Below are positions 1 to 9,640 of a stretch of 64,000 nucleotides of DNA, in pieces. The notes under the pieces are model-generated. The model saw only the letters and a program-made list of their open reading frames with translations, did not search any database and had not been told where the DNA came from. The stretch's first letter is position 1; each line of letters opens with the position of its first letter. Source of the stretch: Stereum hirsutum FP-91666 SS1 (Eukaryota; Basidiomycota; Agaricomycetes; Russulales; Stereaceae). The position numbers were made by a program, and so were the translations under genes. The DNA lies in contig NW_006763143.1 in assembly GCF_000264905.1 (NCBI RefSeq), positions 912,923 through 976,922 of the forward strand, given 5' to 3'.

Positions 1-700
1 TGCCATGGTCGCTCTCCGAACCCAGCACGAAGCCGTGGCGAAGGGAAACATGAACGCGGCCAGGAAGGTTTTCCAGTTCATGCTCGACCGGGGGATGTAT
101 CCGAACAAGTACCACTACAGCGCATTAATGGAGGGCCACGTCCACGCTGGCGATCTACCGGCGGCGCAGGCTGTCCTCGACGCCGCTATCAAAGCAGGAG
201 TCCGTCCGACGGTCGTCCATTATACGATCCTCATCAATGGGTACGCTCGCGCTGAGGATCCAGAGTTGGCTACGCAGACGTTGCAGGACATGATTGCGCA
301 GGGTATTAGGCCTGACGTGCCTTCGGTGCACGCGCTTGTCGGTGCTTATATCGCCGTACGGAAATTCAAGATCGCGCGGGCTATCCTCATCGAGTTTTGG
401 CATTTGGTCAGGCCTTTCCCTGAAGATCTTCGGCAGTCGAGTTTACTGGACCTCACCCGAGCTTTCTGCGCGTTGCACGTCTCGGCTCAGACAAGCCGTC
501 GTCTGACGAATCAGGAGACGAGATTGTTACGATGGAAGTTGAAGCGGATCACTCATCACAAGGTGTGGCAGGAGAGGACGAGCGTGAGAGGCGGGGTCGA
601 CGGTCTGGAGTTTGAAGAGCGCAGCGTTCAAAATGACGGGAGGGGGAAGGAGGGGATGTCTTCGACTGTAGATTCTGCGACGAAATCTAATTCGCATTGA
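1..700 (+). CDS. Pentatricopeptide repeat (PPR) protein, 3' part
   Basis: This is the C-terminal part of a gene that starts left of the window; the frame is open from about base 5 and stops with TGA at 698-700. The translation holds at least three degenerate 35-residue PPR units, recognisable by phrases such as ARKVFQFMLDRGMYPNKYHY, VVHYTILINGYARAEDPELA and MIAQGIRPDVPSVHALVGAY. Fungal PPR proteins are helical-repeat RNA binders, usually mitochondrial, acting in processing, stability or translation of organellar transcripts; the exact target cannot be told from this piece. The last ~70 residues are basic and low in complexity. The gene converges on the HapX gene, whose stop lies about 190 bp downstream. 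The family call is firm; the internal ATG at base 5 is not claimed as the start. Confidence 0.85.
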   Translation, partial: AMVALRTQHEAVAKGNMNAARKVFQFMLDRGMYPNKYHYSALMEGHVHAGDLPAAQAVLDAAIKAGVRPTVVHYTILINGYARAEDPELATQTLQDMIAQGIRPDVPSVHALVGAYIAVRKFKIARAILIEFWHLVRPFPEDLRQSSLLDLTRAFCALHVSAQTSRRLTNQETRLLRWKLKRITHHKVWQERTSVRGGVDGLEFEERSVQNDGRGKEGMSSTVDSATKSNSH

Positions 701-891
701 CTTCAAGAGCATACACCATGAACGAGACGACATGAGCATACGGTTTTGCGTGAATGGCATGGGAAGGTAAATGAGTAAGTACGCGTCGCGGACGTGTGTA
801 AATAACTGCCTTGGAAAAGGACAAGCACGTGATACAATGAATGAATATTCTGATATAAAATACAAGAATACGTAGAAATCGCACCCCCTCC

Positions 892-2709
892 CTAGGAAGA
901 ACCGAACTTCGCATCGAGCATCCGCAAAGCCTCTCGTACAGCATCCGTATGCACCTCCCGTACAGGACCCCGACGTCGTCCACATTCCACGAGCTCCTCG
1001 TGGGGAACCAGCGTCGGTGGTGGAGACGAACTGAGGGTGCGCTTTTGTTGATTCTCGCGATACTGTGCGTGCGGATCCGTCAGGAGAATCGCCGACGAAT
1101 CCGAACGATGGGCTTCGTCTTGCGAGGCGGAAGAAGTGACGGGCGCAGGACCCGCGTCTGATGGCTGTGTCGGCGGAGGCGATAGAACGACGCGGGGCCC
1201 TGTGCACTTGGACCGACCGGCGACGACCTCGGCCAGAAGGGTTAAATCGGCAAACTCGACATTGGGGTGTGATTTTAGCTGGCGCCAAGCGTCGTCGGTC
1301 GGGATAGTGTCCAACGACGATTCGGCAGCTGTTGGGACGCGAGAGGTTGACGCGCTGCACGGGCCACCGCCACATGCACCGGTGCCGCCGCAGCAGCCGC
1401 GACCGGTTGCGCTACCCTTCATGCTCGGGCAACCAGAGCATGGCGCAGAGGATTCGACAGATGCGCCTATGGCAGTACAGAAGGCCTTGCCAAAGACATC
1501 ATCGGCACAGGCCGCACAATTCGACGGATCGCCAGAGCAGTTGGCAGGCTTGTCTGAGTTGGAACGGGAAGGCTCGAGTGCAATCTGCTTGACGACGGGA
1601 AAGATAGGTTTGGTGGGCGATGTGGTGGTGCGACGACGAAGGGGGACAGGAGGTTGATAGGCGGGTAGGTTGTCTAGGATGGAGACTGTGTCGGGACGCA
1701 ACGAGGAGAAGTCCTCCATGCGGTCGTCCTCTACCTTAAAGACGGGGTCGGAGGGCATCTGCGACACCTGGTTGAGGGCGATCTCTCTGCATACGCATGG
1801 CGTATGTTCGTTGCAGAAGCCGCAGTCGAAGTGACCCATCGAGGAGACAGCGTCGTAACCAGACTGCTTTGCCGTCGAGGGGAAGTCGAACATCGACTCG
1901 AGTGAGATCTGCGTTGGGTGGACGGAGTCATCGTTGGCCGGAGAGGCGAGCTGGATAGGAGAGAAGCTGCTTTCCGACGTGTCGTGTGAGTCTGGGGAAG
2001 AGACCATGGATGGAGGGGAGGACATGTACGTGGCGGAGGCGGAGCGGGATGCATGGTGAGCAAGAGGTACGGTGTCGACCGCGAGCTTGGCCTTCTTGTG
2101 GACAGGAAGGTCAGTCGACATAGGGGTGTCCTCACGTGGTCGCTTGTTGTCATTCTCTTTGAAAGCAGTATGCTCAGACTCGAGCTGGGCGACCTGTTCC
2201 TTCAAAGCAACATTCTCCTTACGAAGAGCTTCGTTCTCCTCTTTAAGCCGTTTCGCGACGTTCTGCAGCGCGACATTGCGCTCGATCTCGCCTTGCTCAT
2301 AGAGCTGGATACGAGCTTGAAGTTCAGCGAGCTGAGACTGCTTGCGCTCGCGGAAAGCACGTTGGGCGGCTCTGGAAGAAGATTGTCAAGCTGGTGCGGA
2401 GTGTCGACATCGGGGTAGAGAAAGTACCTATTCTGTACCCGCCTGCCTTTGCTGTCGGGCTACAAGATTAGAGATCAAAAAGTAAGAATTAATCCAATCG
2501 TGATGCGAACAAAGATCAAGAGACGTGCCTCATTATCAACATCTTCGGGAGGAGGAGCAGCCTCCTTCTTGGGTTTCCTGCCAGGCTTCGGCTTGGGAGG
2601 TATGACCCATTCCTTAGAAGCTGAGATATGGGGTCAGAGATGAATCTGTTGCACTGAATGGTGCGAGATAATTACCAGTTGCCCATAGGGTCGAGGATGA
2701 AGATATCAT
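892..2709 (-). CDS. hapX: HapX-type bZIP iron regulator
   Basis: Spliced model complement(892..2371, 2428..2459, 2529..2620, 2676..2709), 545 residues. Exon 2 encodes KEWVIPPKPKPGRKPK, the Hap4-like motif by which HapX binds the CCAAT-binding complex. It is followed by a bZIP basic region with the core QNRAAQRAFRERKQ and a coiled coil of about 60 residues. Farther on is CGFCNEHTPCVC, a HapX cysteine-rich motif, and then two more Cys-rich stretches at roughly residues 330-400 that in the family sense iron-sulfur status. In other fungi HapX represses iron-using genes and activates iron uptake under starvation, and in excess iron activates vacuolar iron storage. The intron at 2460-2528 must start with GC, not GT, to keep the frame. 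The first exon is only 34 nt. Start ATG at 2707-2709 was chosen because it is the nearest one spliced in frame to the CBC motif; an upstream non-coding exon is possible. Confidence 0.93.
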
Positions 2710-5700
2710 GGGGGACGTCGGGGGAGGACGAGACGCGGGAAGCATCTCACGAGGAGGAGAAAGAGCAGCTGGTTATAGCTGGCGGAGCTGCTGATAGTGC
2801 GAGAGACCCAATCGCTCCATTTATTCGCTTGTCTGATAAGATCAATCTCCGAATCGGTTATCATCGGCCCCGAATCCCGCCGTTCAACGGGCTCTCGTAC
2901 GATCCCACGCCCCCACCCAACAAGCTTTCGCGTTCGTGTGCCCCAGATGCTGCAGCCAATGCGATCCTCACATCTCCATTTTCTTCGATAATCTCGCTCA
3001 CCATAGCTTTCCTTGGCTGCCCATTTTGTCTTGCCGCCGGTCCCGATATATTTATTTTCGAGAGGACGCGGTGCCGCATTCTCCATGCCCCCTCCACGCC
3101 ACGCATGCCGCTGGCCCAGTACTCCCATGGCAGAATAGCTCAAGACTACTAATGCTTCCCCTAGCTCCGTTCCATACTCGTTTTCATTGTTGCGGCTGCA
3201 CTCGCGGAATGACATTTGCACGAGGTCTAGTTCTTCTCCGTGAGCGTCCACAACGTACTCTCCGCATCGCCACTCTGGGAATAATCTGCCTTCGTTCCTT
3301 GCCCCCTGAATTTGAAGAGCATATTCACAGATTAGCTTTTGAGAGACGGATTTATCCCGCCCCTCTTGGCCGTATCATAGCTTAAAAAGGTTTATAAATC
3401 CAATACCGTGTGTACTTCGTGGCCGGACAGCCTTCGGTGCGATCCCACCCGACGTCAGTTGTCCTAGAACGAACATTCCTTCCCAATCCTCAAGCGCTGT
3501 TCTCTCACTCTTAAGCTAGCATTGTACTGACCAGCATATGCGACTGAACAGTGACCTTTGGGATGGTCGACCCGACTCTCGCGCGAACGACGAGCTCAGC
3601 GCTGGACAACGGATCATGTTCGCCGTTCGTGGAACTACGGCCACTCCATTCAGTGGAGTGTCTTTGCCGACACAGAAGCAGGAATCTGAATAGCAAACTC
3701 ACCGAGGGCCTTCGACGCGCTTTCTCACGTCCCGACTCCCACCCAACCTGACGGTGAACAGTGCCAAGCTTTGGGCCATTTGTTGACACGGTGGTAGATT
3801 GGTTATTCTCAGGACGGACAATCGTGGTGTCGACTGGGAGAACGAATGTTAGCCTCCCTACCCAGGAACATACTCCCGAAGAAAATATCTCACCGACAAT
3901 TACTTAACAATCTTTTTCTCACTATCAGATCTTTCTCACAAGGCTAGACGTCACCGCCGGTAAGCCAGGCAACAAACTCGCATCTCAGGGTGCTCTTGGC
4001 ACGTCGTCGAACATGTCTAGAGATAGCTCGTGCTAAAACGCAAAGTGTCAGTTTTGTGCAGACGAAAATTGCCTAGTATCGAGGGGACGTACCTTTGCCG
4101 ACTCCGCGCGTTTATCCTTAGAGAACAATCTTCGAAGGTCAGGGAGCTGTAACAAAGGATCCTTGACACGCTGATTGGTGATCTTGTTTGTCCAATAACT
4201 AAGCGTACTCTCCACAAACTTTCACGCCGTTAGCCCCCGGTCCCGCTCGCATACGCGCCCATGCATGTTCACAGCACCCCTACCATCATGCACCGGCACT
4301 CTCGCCGCGAGAAATGTCGCCACGGCCGTCTATCTTCAGTGCCTCTTTCCCCAGCACCGGAACCATAACCTCTCACCTCTTCTTGTCCTTTCCTTTCATA
4401 CACGCTAATCTGCTCCACTAGGCAACGCGAAAGGCATCGGTCAGCGCTGGGACAGCTTCACTCGAGGGTCCAGATCACGTACTCTTCTATCTTTTCACTT
4501 CGACGGACCATATGGCTCTGTGCATCGTTGTTGGCTGGTTGAGTGACAATGAGTGTGTAGACGAACACTTACCACTCCTGTTTCTTGAGGCTGGGAGAAC
4601 TTTTGTGCACCATAGGAGGCCCTCGGGCATCTATCGTTCCATCTTCTCCCAGCCGCCACAATTTTTAGTTGCGAGCACGAGGATGAAGGCACCACCCGCA
4701 ATGAGGCTGACAAAAAGAGATGGGATGGGAGGATCGATTAGTCATGCTAGCTAAAGCATCCAATGGTAGACATCCCGCAGATGGGCGGTTCGCAAGCCCA
4801 AGGGGGATTGACCGGGTCTTTACGATGTTGAGGCCGTACATAGGAGCGAGCTTGCATAATCTCCTTACGACGCGATGAGACGAGGGGAGAAATCCCATGT
4901 ACGTTTCGTAATAGATGGTGTAGACGACTACCCACTAGGGATGTTCGCCGCGGATTAGACGACTACAAAATGCCATTAGTGCGATGTCCCGGTTGGTATT
5001 GCGAGAAGGAATATTCGACGAGATGATGAGCCTGCGCGCAGTCGTATCGTGAGCACGAAGCATACAAACGCACAACTTTCCATAGTTGCTCTCTCGGGTA
5101 TCAAAATTTCAAGCGCCTGCGGCAGGGAGGATGTCCGCGCCCTCGCGTGAAGTCGCTGCGTTGTACAAACAGCTCAGACACCGTCTCACATGGGATGGAT
5201 GGTTGGTTCTAAGTCACTGTGTTGCTGGCGATGCAGCGTGAGGTATTGCTGCGAATGGGCAATTCAAGTTACGTTACCGTTCACTGGGTCGACCACCCTG
5301 GATTTCTCGCAAGACAGAGAAGAGGGTATTTGGCATTGCCATGACCAGAACTGGTCAGAGCTGCGGTTGTCGACTGTGATGGGGATGCGGAGACATCCGT
5401 CTCGGACTCGAAGGTAGGGAGGAGAAAGTTAAGGTATTAAGGATGTCGTAAGTTTGAACGAACGACGACGGCGAATTGCCACGTTCTGCGAGAAGCAACC
5501 GGGCCTTCCATTTTGACTAGATGTCGCCTAAACGATGGCCAACGCCGAGTGGCAAAGCACGAAGGAGACGGAGACGGAGTGCCTGAGTTAAGTAAGGCGG
5601 GATGTCACCGTACTTGGTGAACATGTGGTCAAAAAGGCGTCAGGAGGTGCGCTAATTTGTGCAGGACCGACCCAGGGTTACTGGCAAGAATCAAGCATGC

Positions 5701-5854
5701 AAAAACATACGGCATCAGCTGTCATTGCAAGAAATATGAGCGTGGCTGGTCATCATAACGAAACAGGGGCCCTAATCCCAAGGAGCACGGCAAACATCAC
5801 AAACTTGAACTTCGACCTTGACTCTAACCTAAAAAACAAATCCCAAAAGTGAAA
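2710..5854. other. 3.1 kb without a supportable gene
   Basis: The left end is the promoter side of hapX. The remainder holds only short overlapping frames on both strands (longest about 180 codons, and that one overlaps the hapX promoter) with no recognisable domain, no consistent splice pattern and frequent stops. It may contain untranslated exons, a non-coding RNA or decayed coding sequence. I could not identify any repeat family or terminal repeats in it. Confidence 0.5.
2831..2839 (+). promoter_or_regulatory. GATA-factor (Sre/Urbs1-type) site candidate upstream of hapX
   Basis: GTCTGATAA differs in one base from the consensus ATCWGATAA bound by fungal iron-responsive GATA repressors (SreA, Urbs1). 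It lies about 120 bp upstream of the hapX start codon. In other fungi hapX is repressed by such a factor when iron is plentiful. CCAAT pentamers also occur at about 2809 and 2956. The match is short and could be chance. Confidence 0.35.
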
Positions 5855-8443
5855 TCAAAGTCCCGCCTCCTTGCTATCATACCTCTGTGTCACGTCCGTG
5901 ACCAACCCCTTCTCATCGTCCTCACCGACTTCGCCCACCCAGCCGTTCTCGGCCAGGTACTCCATAAACTTCACATCTTCGTCTGCCAAGTCCACGCCCG
6001 TCATATCTGGCACGAAAAAGTATGTGACGAGGATACCTGTGACACCACAGATCGCGGCGATGATGAACGTCCATCTACACATCACAGAGCAACGACGAGG
6101 GTGGCGCAACCCATCAATATATCATTGTCGACACGACCATACCGATACCCATGGAAATGATTGTGAGCAGTGACCTCGTGGGAGCGGGAGGATGAAGCCT
6201 TGCGGGCAGTGGTAGACGCACTTTTTTCCCAGGTTGTTCTGGATAGGAGTGAACGCCTGCGTGCCTACAGCAGCACCCACTTTACCAATAGCAGCCGAAA
6301 GTCCGTAAAGTGTACCCCTTGTTACGGGATAGATTATAAGGTTACAAGGACACGGTGTAAAGAAGTAAGCCTCAGGTTTGACGTATGGGTTGAGAGATAG
6401 TCTTACCTGACGGGCGTGGCGTAGGACCTGCGTTGTGTGGGCACAAGTGAGTTAGGCAAGTATGATACTGCAAGGTGAGAACAAAAACTCACTCGGCAGA
6501 AACTAGACCGAGCATGTCGCCGGGACCCTATGGTGCCATTCGTGAGGGTCAACGTGGGATAGAAACGATACCGAACATGTAGTGGCGAGATACCATATTT
6601 CCAGAGCTTTGCATGAGGCCATAACTAGCCAGTGAGATGAATCATTCCCGTCAGAATGGTACTGGAACGTCGAAGAGAACAAGTAGACTCACAAAACAAC
6701 AAAGAGAGGTATAATCTTCGTGATCTGGTCGTACGCGCAACCAATGATCAAACCTTGGAGCCAGTCAACACCGTGGCTTCGTCCAGAAGAGACTCCAGGA
6801 ATGCACACACCGAAGATAAGGTATCCTGAAAAGCCAAGCATCATCTGCATGAATCCGTCAAGATAGAAGTTAGGAATAGCGTCTGTTCAGCTAAAACACT
6901 CTAATAATGATGCGAAAAGCTCACAGTATTCCTACGCCCCAGAGGGTTACACAGTAATGCTCCGATAAAGACACCCGGAAGTGCGATCGTGCCAAGCAAG
7001 AGTTGCCACTCCGCGGTCTTCTTTAGGTCGCTGTCCTTGATGACGGACGAGATAATGGTACCGCTGAATACACCATTGGGGAATGTAACCTGCAAGACGA
7101 GCGTGAGTCGCAAATTCCGGGCATGAGATACCTAACGAGCCGGAATACTCACGAAGTCGTATAAGAACCTAGTGGCGCATGAATTATTAATGTTTGGGGC
7201 CTCAACGAAGATAAAGTGTGGACATACCAAGCACCACAGGTGCCGATCATCGCCTTCCAGTATCGGCGAATAACAAGCATGTATGGTACTCCATCTATTA
7301 TGCGGAGTCAAAGATGTATCAACATTTCTAGCAGATTAGGTACTCACGCTTCATTGCAGATTTCCTGTACAGTTTGCTGCTCAGCATGCGCAGACGGAAG
7401 AAGAGGACGGTCAAAGGCAAGAGAATGCCGATACCAAAACCTGTGCAGGGTTATGTCAGTTCTGGTACAGACGAAGTACGAAGGAGAGGTAAAGCTCACA
7501 GACGCGCCACACCTGAAAGATATTCAGAGTTAGAGAGGTTTTTGACGTAAGAAACGCGAAGGTGAATTTACCGTAGGCAAGTGGTTCTCCCCTGCGGCAG
7601 AAAGTACGATTAAAAATACAGAGACAGCCAACGGGCCACCAAACTGTATGGTTGATCAGAAGACGATATAGATTTGATAAAGGCTGACGTACACTGAGCA
7701 CAAAGTTCGTGACCATGATGAATACTGGCAGTTTTTGAAGGGCTTTTATGAGTAAAAATCGCTGAGATATGGCAAGTCACGTACCTGGGCCCCTGTTCTT
7801 GAGCGTCTTCTCGTTTGCAGCCTCTGATGCAGACGTTGATGACGCAGGATACTCTCCTCCAACACCAATACCCGTGATCCCGCGCGCAAAGGTCAGAAAC
7901 CAGAACAGACCTTGCACGCTTCCGTTCGCGCCATGAGCAGCCGTGCCAAGTGTGGCACCAAGAACGATCATGAGCGTGGTCGCCACAAGCGCCACTTTGC
8001 GCCCCATACGGTCGCACATCAACCCAACAATGACCTGACCGAGGACTGCGCCGACCAAGAGGGAGTTCGAAACTCTGGTAGAGACCGAAGATGTGTAGTC
8101 CTTGGGGTAGAGCTCCTTGAATACCACCTTATGATGGTAAGAGTGGATGAGTTATCTTGATCAAGACCACTCAAAATTCGCAAGCTGACATTGGACATGG
8201 TCATAAGATTGTTTTGATCTGCAAGATAATCAATGAATCAGCTCTATGGGCGTGTAGTTCGGTGCAATCATACTCACAACCATCGGAAATAAGACCAAAT
8301 GCCGCAGCTGCAATCGTGAAGTAAGCGCTCAACTTCTCCTTCGTGCTCAGTTGAACTTCGGGGTGAGCAAGTTCTGCGACTTCCTGAGTAGGAGAGTCGC
8401 TGACAGCGACCATCTTCTTGCCTGAGCTCTCAAGAGAAGCCAT
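5855..8443 (-). CDS. MFS glycerophosphodiester / phosphate-type transporter (Git1-like)
   Basis: A major-facilitator gene cut by many short introns. The first exon (from ATG 8443) encodes a soluble N-terminus ending in AAAAFGLISDGC. Next come the MFS signature GLMCDRMGRKVALVATTLMI with FARGITGIGVGGEYPASSTS at 7780-8120, then FPNGVFSGTIISSVIKD and CNPLGRRNT near 6920-7090, GLIIGCAYDQITKIIPLFVV near 6700-6770, and a final membrane helix WTFIIAAICGVTGILVTYFF with an acidic tail at 5855-6075. Order and motifs fit the phosphate:H+ symporter (PHS) branch, closest in wording to yeast Git1, which imports glycerophosphoinositol and glycerophosphocholine as phosphate sources at the plasma membrane. An inorganic phosphate carrier of the Pho84 type is the main alternative. 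The stop is TGA at 5855-5857. Exact exon borders were not all resolved. Confidence 0.85.
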
Positions 8444-8628
8444 GCTGGAGAACGACCGGGTAGCGGAAGACAGTCAAAGCGCAAGGGGGACGAGCACGTC
8501 GGTCGTCCGACCTTAAGAAGGGTAGCTGAGCTCAGGAACGGACAGGCCATGGCGCGTAGAAAATAGCACATCAAAAGTCGGTTTAGGCGGCAGACGAACG
8601 TGCAGAGGGAAGCGAACATACGCCTTGT

Positions 8629-8815
8629 GATATCCCTCCTGGTTTCGAAACAGCAGACAGTATTCTGAGTAGGTAGACTTCTCTTATGGACTCAGTCGAC
8701 AATTGCCCATCTTGTATGTAGCTACCTATCGTACGAAGCGCCCCTGGCTCCGCCGGCGCTATATAAATGTGTTGAATTTAAAAAAAAAAAAAAAAAAAAA
8801 GATATCCCTCCTGGT
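8629..8815 (+). mobile_element. Retroposed SINE-like insert with poly-A and 15-bp target-site duplication
   Basis: GATATCCCTCCTGGT occurs at 8629-8643 and again, perfectly, at 8801-8815. Between them lie 157 bp (8644-8800) that end in an uninterrupted run of 21 A. Perfect 15-bp flanking repeats plus a poly-A end directly abutting one copy are the hallmarks of LINE-machinery (target-primed) retroposition. The 136-bp body shows no open frame and I do not recognise it as any snRNA. The sequence ctggtttcgaaac at its left end is faintly like a pol III B box, but no A box precedes it. It lies upstream of the Git1-like gene (-) and of the Sls1-like gene (+). Confidence 0.8.
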
Positions 8816-8818
8816 GCG

Positions 8819-8824
8819 CACGTG
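8819..8824. promoter_or_regulatory. CACGTG E-box upstream of Git1-like gene
   Basis: Palindromic CACGTG, the core bound by bHLH factors including Pho4/NUC-1, which switch on phosphate-scavenging genes such as GIT1 in yeasts. It lies about 375 bp from the transporter start and just outside the retroposed insert. It could equally serve the divergent + strand gene. A single hexamer is weak evidence. Confidence 0.3.
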
Positions 8825-9640
8825 CTTATCTCTCTTCGCGGCGAACTGTTCGGACGTGCAGACTCGATGGTAAGCAGAAGTCAGCCGCGACCTGGTAGAT
8901 ATATTGACGTCTTTCTTGCCTAGTGGCGAGCCTACAATTCTTTTGACTCGTCGATGACAGGTGGAATCCTCTAAGTATATCACAATGCCAATGAACCCGT
9001 CACGGCGCCATCCCCAGGACTTGAGTCTTCGATGTCCAGGACTTGATAATTTTCTAATAACCTCCGAGTTACAGCTGTGGGCTCGCACACGACCATTGAC
9101 GGTGGCTCTCCTGTTACTGTTGTGACTGGCAAAACTTCCAAGATGTGTTTCGAATAGACTGAAGCGGAGGATGCATGGCGCTACAATGGTATGGTAGTAC
9201 TAGTAAGTCGGGTCCTGAGCCGAGGGTGGGCAGAAGTATCGCGGATGACCTCGACCGCACATAATCAAGGACTTCGATTTGGTCTTCCTGGTATAAAAAA
9301 TGAGGAGCAAAGACAGTTGGACAAACGTGCACCATATGAAGACCGCAAAGCGAACGGATTTGAAACATACAATTTACACTCGGGTGAGGTCCGATGCTAT
9401 AGTGTGCCACACTTTGAGGGGTTGACAAACAGAGGAGGTAAGGTGATATCTTTGGCCAGACGAATACGGCTCGGTCTGGCGATGTTGTGGAGGAGAGCAA
9501 GTGGAATCCTTCGTGTGGCGTCGGTGTGGCACTCGAGGTACTGGCTGACTAAGCAATTTTTACGACGCGTTCCGTGCGACACGAATTCTTGCTTGCGAGT
9601 TGGATTATACGGACCACTCTGCTCTGAGGAGACTACGTGT

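Noticed and set aside
527..1375. 282-codon minus-strand frame overlapping the PPR and hapX ends
   Set aside because: It is antisense or out of frame to two genes with clear domains, has no domain itself, and reads Arg/Ser-rich shadow sequence.
9191..9640. Extending the Sls1-like protein upstream to ATG 9191
   Set aside because: The frame is open but ATG 9641 starts a textbook mitochondrial presequence; the upstream 150 codons have no conserved features.
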